Part shown: one piece after another, positions 31,986 to 43,240 of the stretch
Layout: the number at the start of each line of letters is the position of its first letter
Numbering within the stretch: position 1 is the first letter of the stretch
Origin: Blastobasis lacticolella
Lineage: Eukaryota; Arthropoda; Insecta; Lepidoptera; Blastobasidae
Direction of reading: 5' to 3'
Assembly (NCBI GenBank): GCA_905147135.1
Contig: LR990058.1
Span: 13,119,349-13,183,348 of the forward strand
DNA: 64,000 bases
Program-made: the position numbers and the translations under genes
Notes under the pieces: model-generated
What the model was told of the DNA's origin: nothing
The model's database searches: none
What the model saw: the letters and a program-made list of their open reading frames with translations, nothing else

Positions 31986-33145
31986 AGCTACGCCCGTAAA
32001 ACTCATTGGCAATTACGGTCGTTCGCCTCCCGGTTTAAACAACGAACGAATTTGTAAATGGTCCCAGCAATTTAAATTAACACGTGAAAATAGTATGAAG
32101 AGAACCATTCTAAGCGCGGAGAATTCATTAACTTTTCAAAGAAAAATCACAACTAAAAGTCTAACTCGGAGCGAAACTCCAACAAGAAGGAGTCTGAACT
32201 TCAAGAGTTCAAGTTTGCTCAAGAATATTAAGCATCTTTCCCTTTTCGTAGCTTGTGTAAATGCAAAAAAGCAACATAAGCATAATCGATCAACATCCGC
32301 CATGTTTTTTTCAATATATCTCTAATTCGAGATTACGTCACGTACCCGAGAATCCCTGCACCCGTAGCATGAAGGGTTTTGTCACGCGCGAGAGAGCGAG
32401 CTCGTCATGCTAAGCAGTATTCGTATGATACGACCGGGAATAAATGGAAAATACGGCCCTGACACTTCCTTAATATTCATATAAAATTATACTACCTACC
32501 TATTTTCTGACTTTTAATTAAAGACAAATTCTTTCGATTTCGGACGGATCCATAATTTAGAGAATGGAATAGCTCCCTAGAAATTGTATCGATTCAACAA
32601 TACAATCGATATTTAATTGTAGGGAGCGTGGGGATGGAAATATTAAACAAAACAGCTTGGAACAATCGAATCCGAGATTGGAAATGTTCACAATGGCAAC
32701 TGGAACAAAACGAAGCCTTACTTCGTGTGAGCTTTGAACCCACTTTTGTGAGGAATTTCCGTCAAAAATGTATTACTTAAATACCTACAATGCCTTATAG
32801 TATTATTATTGTTTTTCCAAAAAATATCTATAGAGTATATTTTAATATACTTGTACTTAATCAATAATATTAGTTAATTTTAGAAATAAAGCTCGATTAC
32901 CTATATATAATGACTGACTCATTCACTTATTCATTTACTGACATGATTGTTCTCCCAGAAGGAGGAATAATACATTATGTTAAATTACAACCAATTTGTT
33001 ATTTATTTAAGAAGGTTTTTCAAAAAACCGCATTATCAAAAAAGCGTCAAAAACGTAGAAAGTCGGTAGTAAAGCCATCTTATCTGACTAAAATTACCCC
33101 ATTCATTCAAAGCTCACCACCAAGGATACCGAAGACCGAGCGAGC

Positions 33146-33208
33146 GAAAGCGGACCCCGGGCCCTCGCATCCGCGCGGGAGCGCAACCGCGACATAGCGC
33201 CAAGATGG
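33146..33208 (+). mobile_element. SINE-A, 3' terminal fragment
   Basis: 'gcggaccccgggccctcgca' to 'gacatagcgccaagatgg' is the last ~60 bp of SINE-A. Confidence 0.6.
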
Positions 33209-33224
33209 TAAGTATCCTGGACCG

Positions 33225-33450
33225 CGTTTAGAACAAACTTTTCCATACTTAAAGAACTCGGTATCAAACAGCATCCTTCCACGTTACAAGCTCGCATATT
33301 CACATTATTTGGACACGTTACGAGGGTAGACCATCACTCCATCGAACGTATTATCGTGCAGGGAAGAGTAGAGGGTACTCGATCACGCGGAAGCTCACCT
33401 ATGCGATGGACCGACCAGATAAAATCTGCTTTGGGCGGGCCCTACATAAG
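33225..33450 (+). mobile_element. LINE C-terminal fragment (FGHVTR type)
   Basis: The plus strand reads SILKELGIKQHPSTLQAR, IFTLFGHVTRVDHHSIERI, IVQGRVEGTRSRGSSPMR, WTDQIKSALGG. L-x-x-F-G-H-V-x-R...R-S-R-G-x-x-P-x-R-W-x-D is a common C-terminal signature of RTE-like polymerases. It ends 80 bp before the real exon at 33533. Confidence 0.7.
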
Positions 33451-33532
33451 TGTACGAAGAACAAGATGACTAATAACCGTAACTACCCGATGCGCATTAT
33501 TTACCGCCCACATCTGTAATATACACACTTAC

Positions 33533-33721
33533 CTCTTCTCCTTCCGAGAAGCTGTAGTTGTAGTGCTGCTTGGCCTTCAGTTTCACCGTGTCAGCGAACT
33601 CGTCGAAGCGGTCGCCCGTGGGCAGTTTCAGCGAGACGCGCAGCAGCGCTTCGTAAGCTGCGCGCGCGGCTGCGTCGCGCTCGTCCCCCGCCGCCCAGCC
33701 GGTCTCGCCCCAGTAGCCACC
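33533..33721 (-). CDS. receptor guanylate cyclase, ectodomain exon (GGYWGE)
   Basis: This 189-nt, 63-codon, phase 0-0 exon starts after a gtgtcccag acceptor and ends at a gtaagt donor. It reads GGYWGETGWAAGDERDAAAR, AAYEALLRVSLKLPTGDRFD, EFADTVKLKAKQHYNYSFSE, GEE. In the ANF-receptor fold this is the hinge-proximal region with W..GD..D..AR.A(Y/F) followed by F...V...A...YNY/FNF. NYS is a potential N-glycosylation site. GC content is far above that of the surrounding intron. It follows exon 41859-41968 and precedes 15930-16065 with no phase break. Confidence 0.95.
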
Positions 33722-33741
33722 CTGGGACACGGGACTGGTTA

Positions 33742-34085
33742 AATATACCATCCTACGTAACGTAGGAAACCTAAGAGTATGTGGAAGCAAGTCTCTCTGC
33801 AACCGCACAGCTCGGGAAACATTTTTATACCACTAAGGTGGCAAACAAGCTTATGGCCTGCCTGATGGTAAGCAGTCATCGCAGTCTATGGACTTTTACA
33901 ATACCAGGGGCGTCACCCACGTGCTCTCGACCTCGTAAAAATCTTTTCACCCCTTTCTTGAATAACTCTGTTGTACTCTCCAGGGTAAACTTCTCCCGGT
34001 TATTCATTCCACAACCTTAATGTGCGTGGGAGAAAGTTCCGCACAGTTCGCGACCACGCGGCTGCTTCTCATCAAGTTGACTATA
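33742..34085 (-). mobile_element. LINE C-terminus, two overlapping remnants
   Basis: The minus strand reads VRLQRDLLPHTLR near 33745-33810, and a second similar block (plus strand ccacaaccttaatgtgcgtg) near 34008-34060. Compare the cleaner copy at 40262-40565. The shared plus-strand text 'accactaaggtggcaaacaa' marks the element 3' side. Confidence 0.6.
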
Positions 34086-34184
34086 TGACCGTGTGATAGG
34101 CAACTAAAAAAAGGTTTACGGAGTTAATAACATGCTAGTGATACCCTCGGTATTGTAAACGTCCATAGGCTACTTTAACAACTT

Positions 34185-34420
34185 TATTTTTTTATGTCAT
34201 ACTGTAGGCAAACAGGCAAGCGGGCCGCCTGATGGACAGTGGTCATCACTGCCTATAGACATTAGTTACACCAAGTGTATCGCCAATGCGTTGCCAACCT
34301 CTATAACACGTTGCTCTGGCAGCAAAAAGGCAAATGCCACTCCACTGCCAAAGCCACGGTTCCCCAAATCCCCACCCCATGGAGCACTGGAAACCTTACT
34401 TACCGACAGAAACACAATAC
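34185..34420. repeat. repeat D
   Basis: 'gtcatactgtaggcaaacag' through 'gttgctctggcagcaaaaag' to 'aaatccccaccccatgg' matches 59795-60035 almost throughout; a fragment is at 57790-57900. It is probably the 3' region of a LINE related to the 33742 and 40262 copies. Confidence 0.65.
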
Positions 34421-35227
34421 AATTTAAAAGAGTATTATTTAGCTGCGATATTCTGTAAGGTGGAGGTACTTTCCCAGTCGGTCGGCTCAAATTCGAACGA
34501 GATACCCCGCTATGCCCTACCTCTCTTATCTAATATGTTACTTACCATCACTTGCATAAAATATTAAATTGCATGCCGTGCGATGTACGGAATGTGGTCA
34601 CCAACCCCTTCGTCTTACATAGATAATGCACGTCGTAGCACGTCTTCGATCAAAATAGTACGTGTTGCAGATGGGCTCGCAGAATTGGTTGATTTAATAA
34701 TAGGATAAGATAAGATTAGACATACCCGGGCATTTTTCGTAAATCGACGTTTCGCGCCTTTTTAACGTGGGTAATAATAGGATGTTTAGAACATCCCAGA
34801 AAAGTCGAGCACCCAATCACCAAACACCAAATTTTTGTGCACTTTCCGATGAAGCCGTTTTAATTCAGTAGGTCTTCATAAGCAGCTAGAGGCCGATAAA
34901 CCCCAACATTTAGCACTTGCAAAACCTGAATGAATAGCAAAAATTTCTACCTACCATGTCTTTTAAAGTACTGCATCTACAAAACTTCGTAAACAAACAA
35001 AACAAAAGGTGCCCAACTTATAAGCATCTTAGAGGTTTTCTAGCCACGAACCTCTTACTTCAAATAAATATCAAGTGTTTGTTTTGCGCTCAGCGCAGCG
35101 CCTTGCATCTGAATTGATATAGTGGTTGGCTGGGCAAGTTTACACGGCTATCTGTTATGTAGTTTAGACGCCTGTGACCCTAGTACAAGGGTATGCACTA
35201 CCATTGCGCTATTACCTAATAAAAATA

Positions 35228-35552
35228 ATCATCTTGACGTTTAAATGTCGCGGTTGCGATCCCGCGCACGAGGGCTCGGGGTCCGACTTGACCATGCTCC
35301 AGGATTTGACAGATCAGGTAATTACAGTGGAGCGACTGCCACCTCCGTGAATCTGCTACCATGGGAGCCTGACCAGATTGGACCATGGTTAATTTAGTCG
35401 CCTGAATTTTCGAGTTTCATGACGATGTTTTCCCTCACCGTAAGAGCATCAGTTAGCATTCAACTAATGTACGTAACCAGAAAAGAGTCAGTTGAACCCA
35501 CTCCCTCTCACTTACGAGTCGTATATCTTAACCACTCCGCCATCGATGCTCC
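35228..35552 (-). mobile_element. SINE-A, near full-length
   Basis: Starts 'atcatcttgacgtttaaatg' and ends 'taaccactccgccatcgatg' (tRNA-like head in reverse). Body complete with point changes. Confidence 0.82.
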
Positions 35553-35698
35553 CAGATTACACTACAAATTACTACCTAATATTTGTCACTAAGTATCAAT
35601 GGCATGGTTTAGCGAGCCATAGGCACGTGTACTCGCATAATTGAAATTAGAGCAAGGCCAGAGGTAAAGTGCTGGATAGAGAGTATCACCTTTCATCA

Positions 35699-35721
35699 CT
35701 CTCTCTCTCTCTCTCTCTCTT
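35699..35721. repeat. (CT)n microsatellite
   Basis: A pure tctctctc run of about 23 bp. Confidence 0.9.
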
Positions 35722-36317
35722 TATCTTGGTGCCCTACTGAAGGGAGGTACCTAACTGCTCCAATTAATGCTAACTTCCGGCCTGTATGACGAGAGCATTG
35801 TCAGTTAGCCCGCTAATTAAAGTAACTTAGTAACATGATAGCTCATGTTCGCATGTTGCTCAGATGTAGGGATGTAGTTTGTGAAAATTACATTGTTCTG
35901 AACGTACCAAGGCTTTTTGTATCTTGTGGGTCCAAATAGTTACATTTAGAAATACCTACGACATTTTAGAAATCAATTATGTATTTGGACATGTTATGTA
36001 AACAAAAAAAATTGAGTTAATTACTTGAGCTAAAGCCAGTTTATTTTACTTCTTACTTGGCTGACATTTGACCGCAATCTCATCTGGAAACCGACGACGC
36101 TGTAATTACTTAATAGTCTGTGATAGCGCTGTAGGTTATCTTACGTCAAAATGTATAAGAAAAATTCCACTTTGTGGTGATAGTTGACGTTTAGGAGACC
36201 TACAAAACGTTGGTCTGTCCGCACAAATAAAAATTTTTTTAGTGACCTTTTACTAAACTTCGACTTTTCTTAGCGATAATACTAACCTCTTGTGTGGGTT
36301 CTATAAGTAAAAAAACC

Positions 36318-36604
36318 GGGGTGCCTCCCACCCTCTTGGCAGTTTCGCTTTCAGTTACATTATTGTCACGAAAGAGAAAAGTGGCGTTAATGTGGCTGAA
36401 AAAAGAAACTGATAAGTGCCTCCCATCCTCTTAGCAGTTTCGCTTTCAGTTATATTATAGTCACGAAAGAGAACGCAGTTACGCTGCCAAGAGGATGGGA
36501 GGCACTTATTAGTTTCGTTTTTCAGCCACATTAACGTCACTTTTCTTTTTCGTTACTATATTGTAACTGAAAAGCGTAACTGCCAAGAGGATGGGAGGCA
36601 CCCC
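36318..36604. mobile_element. 287-bp foldback element with nested repeats
   Basis: Nearly the whole unit is a palindrome. The left arm starts ggggtgcctcccaccctctt and the right arm ends with its inverse (aagaggatgggaggcacccc), and the two arms pair over about 130 bp (e.g. 'gttaatgtggctgaaaaa' against 'tttttcagccacattaac'). Within each arm the block gtgcctccca.cctctt.gc occurs twice, so four copies of it alternate in orientation. No ORF. It fits a foldback or MITE-type DNA element; no clear target duplication was found. Confidence 0.8.
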
Positions 36605-37119
36605 AGCTTTCTTTTCCTCGATGACGTAAAATAACCTACCCTTATGTAATACCTATGTCTTAAGTAAAGTAAAGAAATAATGTCGTTATTTGCTACGTTT
36701 CCCGGCGAAAATCTGACAACTGTTCGTAGTAGTGGCCACAGAAGTTTCAACACGGTGCATGGCCTCGGCGGACTATGAAGCTATATAATCGATTCAGCAA
36801 AGTTACAGAGATTTTAAGAGGACCTTGCAAAACCTCGCTCGTTCTTAAGTACTATAAGTTGTAAGTTATAGTTATGGTACTGCGATTCTTGCGAACTTTG
36901 TGTATTAAAATTCATTTTACGGCGTACTTGCTTGACTCGTTTTGTTTGTAGTAATTATAAAGGCAAATGAAACGGCTACTAAACAATAATTGTACTTTAT
37001 TAAAATTGGTATACCGCATAAGTAATTGTGGCCTAAAGTTCCCACGGGTCTCTCGGAACGTGAAAAGAAACGCGTTGCACCTAGAATTGAAACATGAGAC
37101 ATGAGAAATACAAAATGCT

Positions 37120-37378
37120 GGTTCATCATCACAGCCCCAGTCTACCACAGGACTTAGGGTCTCCTCCCATAAAGGGGGAGGTTATTGCCATAATCTTCAC
37201 GCTTCGCAGGCGAGTTGAAAATCGCAGTGTTTTAAATACGCTGCTGCCCATTTTCCACCCTACAGAGACTCTAGATCTTTTGCCTTTAAAATATTAGTCG
37301 CCTCGTATGACACCTACGAGTGTAAGGGGTTGCCACCATTATACTCTGCCGGACACCACACGGCCACAAATGCTGGTT
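37120..37378 (-). repeat. repeat V, near full-length
   Basis: Reverse complement of the unit at 3535-3812, from 'tcatcatcacagccccagtc' (tail side) to 'tctgccggacaccacacgg'. Confidence 0.65.
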
Positions 37379-38902
37379 AGGGAGTAGATAAGTTTCCCAG
37401 TGTAAATAGGTACGTTACGAATAACATAAGTATGGTTTTATACCTTGAGCAGTTTTTTACTTTTCCATTTTTAGGGTTCCATAGTAAGAATACTAATTTA
37501 TGAGACATTAGGTACTCGTCTACGTTGGAACCTGCTGTGGTCAAACTCCGAAACGATCGAATAACTTTTTCTTTGAAACTTCAGGAAAGGCAATGCATAC
37601 GATTACCATAAATTCAAGAGTGAAAGTTGTTAGTCTGAAATTCCACACGGGTTTCAGAAAGTTTCAAGTAAAACTTTACGGGAACGAAGGAATGTCTACG
37701 CATTAACGATGATGTTTTTTCATGTTATATTGGTAGGTATTGAAGCAACGCCGTCTACTAGCAGCGTGCTTGCGAGGCCGATAACCAAGGTTAAGCAATA
37801 TCCGCAATGACTGGGATCTAGATGGGTGACTGTTTCGTACATTGGTATGGTATGTATGAGTTATAATTAGGGGTTTCTTTTCACCCTCACATAAATGTTC
37901 GACAGCCCGTAATAGTCCACTGCTGGAGTTGAGCATTGGGCGGTTTTATAATTTGTATCGTGACGATATTATCGTCGATGTCCACGGTACGATGATAACA
38001 CAGGGAAGTAAATTGTATGAAGATGCTTTTAAATTTCCGTTCACAGCGATGTTATGACGTGCACGTCCACGATATGACTCTATGATATTTTGGTTTGATA
38101 AACCCTCTAAAACCGTTACGATATTTTTGCGGCGCAGTACGTAGCTACAAGGGCAATTTATGTTAGTGTAAGTTAGTCCACATGCTCGAGCATTCCCACC
38201 GGGCCACAGAATGCACAGTATAAAAAATAAGAAGGCAAAATAATCATGGCATCCATCGTGGTCACGGCTGAGAATTATAAAAACGCATTTACGTGGACTT
38301 CCACTAACGTGACGTGCAGAATTATAAAAGCGTTCATTAGTGGACTGCCCGTTCTCAAGTCCCAGATGGTATAGCCCTGAATCATTAGTCTCCTTGTACC
38401 ACACCCGCAATGGTACGGGTTATACTAATTCTACGCTGCCGGACACCACTCAGCTAATTTCACCATACAACACCGTAAAACGGTTCCCCATACACACCTT
38501 TCGCAAAGGGCTTTGTAATATTTTTAATTAAACACGTCTCGAACGTGTAGGGCGCAAATGTGCTCAATATGATATTATATGAAAATGATAAGCATGTTTT
38601 TGATACGAATTTTTAAGTTTCGACGAAAAAAGTGGGGTGTTATAAGTTTGACGTGTGTATCTGTGGCTTTGTGATTTTAATCAAGATGGTTCTGAGCTTT
38701 GGTTATATTTTTAATGTAAAGTTGTTTCATGTAAATACATTCTATGTAATAAATGGTGCAGAAGTCACTGTAACTTAACTATCCTACACCTAACTGCAAA
38801 TGTCAATCATATGACCTAATTTGGCGGCGTACCGTATTTAGGTCATGCATACACGGACAATATATAGTAGCGGTTCGTAGAATGAAGCGACAGTAGCCTA
38901 AA

Positions 38903-39182
38903 GTTAAGGGGACTGACTAGTACCGGTTTAGAACCTCAGTGCCACCAAGTACGAATGACTCTTTTCTGAGTTGTACATTAGTTGATCACTAACTGATGCT
39001 TTTACGATGAGGAAAAATATCGTCCTGAATATTCAGGCGACTGAAAGTATAACCATGATCCAACCTATTCAGGTTCCCGTAGTAACAGGGTCACGGAGGT
39101 CTGATGGCAGTTGCTCCACTTTAATTACCTGGTATGTCTAATTCTGAGAGTACAACCAGGACATTAACGCCATGATGATTAT
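38903..39182 (+). mobile_element. SINE-A, degraded head
   Basis: The body from 'gaatgactcttttctgagtt' to 'gacattaacgccatgatg' is clear. The tRNA-like head is badly eroded (accggtttagaacctcag). Internal 3' deletion after 'tacctgg'. Confidence 0.75.
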
Positions 39183-39237
39183 TTTAGTGCGGTGAATAAA
39201 CGGTTTGTAGAGTGCGTAATCAGGGACCCTAATTTTT

Positions 39238-39425
39238 GAACCGCCCGCTTCGAGTCGAACGGTTTTTCAGTTTTTATTTTTGGCATGAAAATTACAAAAT
39301 ACATGACATTGATTTTTCCTATTTTTGAACCGTTCGCTTTCGGTATTGCCAACGTAATTTAAATATAACATACATTTTTCATGCCGTGAATCAACATTGA
39401 AAACCGTTCAACTCGAAGCACCGCT
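39238..39425. mobile_element. palindromic MITE-like element
   Basis: The left arm 'gcttcgagtcgaacggtttt' pairs with the right arm 'aaaaccgttcaactcgaagc'; pairing continues to 'ggcatgaaaat' and 'atttttcatgcc'. Arms of about 55 bp with a 70-bp loop. No ORF. Confidence 0.7.
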
Positions 39426-39944
39426 TTCTTGCTTCAATTTTAAAGCCTCCGATGGTGCGCGCCGCCGCTTACGTAGTGTCAGAAACCTAAATGAATCCAT
39501 CAGGTACTTGTTTACGGTGCTTAGGGATGATCTTATATCAAATCTTGTAGAACGGAATTGAATTAAAATCGGATTACGGATACCTACATATCACGTAATG
39601 TATTACAACTAATTAGAGAGGCTTGCGCCAAATTTTTAAACACGTTTAGGAATGACGTTTAAAGTTTTTGTTTAAGTATCAGCTTATATGTGTTTAAGAA
39701 TGTAATGCAACCCGCCCTTAAAGCTTAAGAGAACGCTTTAAATTATTTATTGATTTGGAACAAAGATTCTAAGCTGGCTGTATATTTAAGACGTTTCTTG
39801 TAATCCTTATCTAATATTCGCATAGCCAAAAACACGATTCATTAAATTTTCTGTGATAGGTATATTTTAAATAAAGGTGCTGTAAGTTTTTTTAAATATT
39901 ATTACAGATGTCTTCTAAACCGCTTACGATAGGTAGGTCAAATA

Positions 39945-40165
39945 AATAACCTAACCGACAGAAAAAGTCTGGTAACCCCCGACCAAGGTTACTAAAACTA
40001 TAATATTTTCTAAACTATAAAACCGATTTTAACGAAACAAAACTAAGAAACATCTCGATTAAACTAGCTTTCAAATAGAGAGAACCGCATCCAAATCGGT
40101 CCCTCCGTTCGAGAGCTACGATGCCACAGACAGACACACAAAGCCACTGATACACACGGCAAAAT
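39945..40165 (+). repeat. repeat X
   Basis: Second clear copy of the 20200-20400 repeat; same ordered blocks, ending 'gatgccacagacagacacac'. Confidence 0.55.
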
Positions 40166-40261
40166 AACACCTCTCGTTTTTCGTCTGGAGTTAAAAAGGT
40201 GAATGTAGATTGCGAGAGCGTCTCCTTCAGGTACTGGTTAGGACGCTTGAGTACCAGAGTA

Positions 40262-40565
40262 CCTAATACGTCTCATTTTTATACCGCTAAGGTGGCAAAC
40301 AAGCTTACTAGTAAGCAGTCACTGCAGCCTATGGACGTTTGCAATACCAGGGGCATCACCCACGCGTTGCCGACCCCGTAAAACCCTTTTCACCCTTTTT
40401 ATGAAGAACTCCATGTTGTACTCTCTAGAGAAAACCTCTCCAGGTAGTTCATTCCACAACCTTAGTGTGTGTGGGAGAAAGTCCCTTTGGAACCGCACAG
40501 TTCGCGACCAGTTCGGCTCCAAGGTGTGAGGATGCCTTCGTAGTAAGTTTAATCTCAAAGCACCC
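40262..40565 (-). mobile_element. LINE C-terminus (LWNELP type)
   Basis: The minus strand keeps an open frame: RTVRFQRDFLPHTLRLWNEL, PGEVFSREYNMEFFIKRVKR, VLRGRQRVGDAPGIAN. R-x-x-x-F-x-R-x-F-x-P-x-T-x-R-L-W-N-x-L-P is the usual C-terminal motif of CR1/Jockey-like ORF2 proteins. It is 5'-truncated, with 3' UTR text on the plus-strand left side. Confidence 0.75.
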
Positions 40566-41858
40566 TGAACAAGCTCCTGTAGTATATTCTATTCACCCAC
40601 ACAATCTTCAACGCCCTTTACGCTACACAATTATTTACTAGGCTAAAATCAATGATAAATAATACCCATCGACCCAAGCAACCCCGTAACTAGCGCAGAA
40701 TATATAATGGCTTTTTAATAGCACTACGTTATACAAGATTCAATACAGAGGCGTCCCTTGAATTTTACTTGTACTATAGCATCCTGTATATTGTCCCTAT
40801 GGATTACATACCGTATTCCTCGTTTGATGTAAAACACACATTAGGAAATGTGTGTACAAATTACTCTTTAATATACGAGTACATTGTACACAAGGGACCT
40901 TGATTAAAGCCTCTTCTTCCATTAGCCGAGTCAATTACATTATTATGTACACATAACACAATTCTGCAAAAACATATTCCAGGTCGGGACTAGGTAGGAA
41001 TATACGGAACACATTGCGTTCACAAGCAATCTCGTTTGCAGACTATTGTCACACAATACTATTGTACTCCACTATTGTTGTCAAAGCAGGGCGAAGGAGC
41101 TACCAGGTGGGTCGGTCACGTGGCTCGCAGTCAATAGAACGTATACGATGTATTCACTATGCCTCTCTCTTTGCTGTGTGTGTGTGATTTGCATTACAAT
41201 TGGACACCTCCAAGTTCGTTAGGACTAAGGCTACGTCCGCACACGCGAACGCTCAATAACGCGCAATACTAGAGACAGAAAGCGAGCGCTTGCGTGGATG
41301 CGAGTGGTACAAAAATCGGGCTTCCTTTGGTTTTGAAACTGCTCGCATCTACTCAAAACCTCGCCTACTAAGACGCTGTCCTAATTATCAACGATCGTTC
41401 GACAATGGTCGTTCGATCTGGACGCTAAGTCGCCTGTCAATGGGGACATAGCCTAAACGTAGTTGTTGTAGATAGGTATGCGAACTTGCTTTCAGATTTC
41501 AATAGCGGAACGTGTTTAAGTTTGTTCGACAGCCGCGACACATTCTATGGTGGGTTTAAATCAGGGTTCGAGGATAATCCTCCGTTATTAAAGGGATTAT
41601 GAGATAATTCGTTTAAGTTTAAATAGTGGTTTATTAAGTTTAAATTTTGGACGATCCGTCAACATCTGATCGAAAGAACTTTAGAAATGAGTGTAATGGA
41701 TTGTTTTGACAGAATTCACTACACACTAAAAATTAATTAAAAAGCGAATCGTCGTTGTACATAACTGATGATACATTAAAAATACAATGTCCAACTTTGT
41801 CGATTATTTTCCGTCTTTTAGCCTTATGAGAGTAACGTGGTATTATTCAGGGACTCAC

Positions 41859-41968
41859 CTGGAATATCTCGACGTCGAGGAAGGCGTACTCGCCGCGCGT
41901 CATCCCCAGCGCGTGCGCCGCCAGCAGGAACTCGCGCACCAGCGGCCCGCGCACCGACAGGATCACCA
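41859..41968 (-). CDS. receptor guanylate cyclase, ectodomain exon (REFLLAAH)
   Basis: This 110-nt exon starts after a cgttcgcag acceptor and ends at a gtgagt donor. The two leading bases complete Val with the G of exon 49209-49328. It reads VVILSVRGPLVREFLLAAHA then LGMTRGEYAFLDVEIFQ. The pattern (V/I)-(V/I)-x-(L)-x-V-R-G...(L)-R-x-F-(M/L)-L-A-A-(H)-x-L-G-M...(F)-L-D-V-E-I-F is a hallmark of the second lobe of natriuretic-peptide-type ectodomains. It ends in phase 0 and continues GGYWGE in exon 33533-33721. This is one of the most diagnostic exons of the chain. Confidence 0.96.
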
Positions 41969-42079
41969 CTGCGAACGGGGGCAACGTCAGACAGCTATTG
42001 TAAAACTTTTAAAGTAAGAAAGATGGTTATCTTAGGTTACGGTGCTATGTAGCTACGTAAGCTGTACGTGTACGTAAGC

Positions 42080-42135
42080 TAAGGAGCTTTAAGTCCGCCA
42101 TTGTAATGTAATGAGCATGAAGTTTTAAATAAATA
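42080..42135 (+). mobile_element. LINE 3' tail fragment
   Basis: 'gagctttaagtccgccattg' to 'aagttttaaataaatattt' matches the ends at 13322 and 50228. Confidence 0.4.
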
Positions 42136-42589
42136 TTTGACCCGGTAACTGCGTCACTGTTGTTGAAATATTGAGAGAATTCGTTACAGTTTTGGCCACC
42201 GAGTCACCATCATCGCTTATCACTGGGTGGGATGAGGCCCAAAGTTTGATTATTCCCATTAGTCCCCTCTAGCACTGTCCTCCGCGGTCACAAATCTTCC
42301 TTACTGTCCATTTCCGATTCGATAAGAGGCTATTCCACTACAAAAAAATACAACATAACTAGATTAGTTATGTTGTATTATCAGATTGATCAAATATTAT
42401 TTTTCTAGGTCGTCCTGTTAAAGGCCGGTTTTACGATTTCGCGATATAGACCAATTTCCGATACCTCTTTCGACAATCTTCTTTCATCCATTCGCATCAC
42501 ATGCCCGAATCAGCTCGACATCCCTCAAACGTATCCTCCTTTATATATAGGAGGATACATCTCCATGTATGAAAATAATTCTGATACAT

Positions 42590-42700
42590 TATGTGACGCT
42601 AGGGAGTAGTGTCAGGATTGAGCAAAGTGGCGGTCAAAGTAGCCTACCCCACCTGTGGGAAGGAAGCGTTGGCTTTATGCATGTATGTAGTACCATTCTA
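42590..42700 (+). repeat. repeat Y
   Basis: 'agcaaagtggcggtcaaagt' and 'ctaccccacctgtgggaagg' recur reverse-complemented at 48655-48790. Confidence 0.5.
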
Positions 42701-42973
42701 GGAGATTATTATCCACCAATATCAGACAAAGATAATCAAATCACGGCACGAAACTTAAGTCAACATTTGGTACCAGTAGGACAATGCTAGGTATCAGGTG
42801 GCAACTGGCTATCAGAAAAATTGTTGACCAGAGTGTCTCCTAGACTGAATTTACACCTTTAATGCGTAAAAAATACGTAAGTGAAGAATTCGTTACAGCT
42901 AACGAGCGAATTCCCGGGCAATATTACAATTCAAACAACATTCAACCTAGTACGTAGTTGTTAGTTACCTATT

Positions 42974-43240
42974 AACCTAGTTAGACGACCTGAGTGGTTC
43001 AGTTGATTAACTGAACCACTCAGGTCGTCTAGCTAGGTTGGTCCCGGGTTCGATTCCCGGCCGGGTAGAAATTTAAATGATGATTTTTAATTTCTGTTAC
43101 GGGTCTGGTTGTTATATGTATAAGTATGTATTTAAAAAATATATAACTAGTTGATCAGTTTTCTGGCATCCATTACACAAGCTTTTCTTACTTTGGAGCT
43201 AGATTGTGCTGTGTGAATTGTACAAGCATCATATTTATTT
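42974..43240 (+). mobile_element. SINE-B with inverted-duplicated head (hairpin)
   Basis: Full-length body with B box (gggttcgattcccgg), 'aatttctgttacgggtctgg' and the 3' half ending 'tgctgtgtgaattgtac'. Its 5' end is a hairpin: arm 42983-43004 (agacgacctgagtggttcag, then tt) pairs perfectly with 43009-43030 across the loop gatt, and pairing extends outward to 42974/43039 with one mismatch. The left arm is the normal SINE-B start, so the first ~22 bp were duplicated in reverse. Confidence 0.85.

Larger units (their letters stand above)
16066..33532. other. 17.5-kb intron loaded with retroelements
   Basis: This is the longest intron visible. It holds at least eight SINE-A copies or fragments, a SINE-A/SINE-B chimera, four LINE 3' fragments, a MITE copy, a nearly intact two-ORF LINE (about 22980-27897) and repeats W and X. 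No additional receptor exon is visible. Stretches 17430-17930, 19340-20190, 21840-22490, 27900-28870, 29230-29640, 30335-30660, 31070-31715 and 31990-33140 show no gene; the last includes a short proline/lysine-rich plus-strand reading frame that I do not believe. Confidence 0.6.
33722..41858. other. 8.1-kb intron of the receptor cyclase gene
   Basis: Holds two copies of a LINE C-terminus in minus orientation, a repeat D copy, two SINE-A copies, a 287-bp foldback element, repeat V and X copies and a second palindromic element. No exon is visible in 34570-35225, 35725-36310, 36610-37110, 37385-38900 or 40570-41850; these are AT-rich or old repeat text. Confidence 0.6.

Noticed and set aside
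33497..33808. 103-codon minus frame as a stand-alone gene
   Set aside because: It is the receptor exon 33533-33721 extended into intron on both sides; its first codons are a LINE remnant (VRLQRDLLPHTLR).
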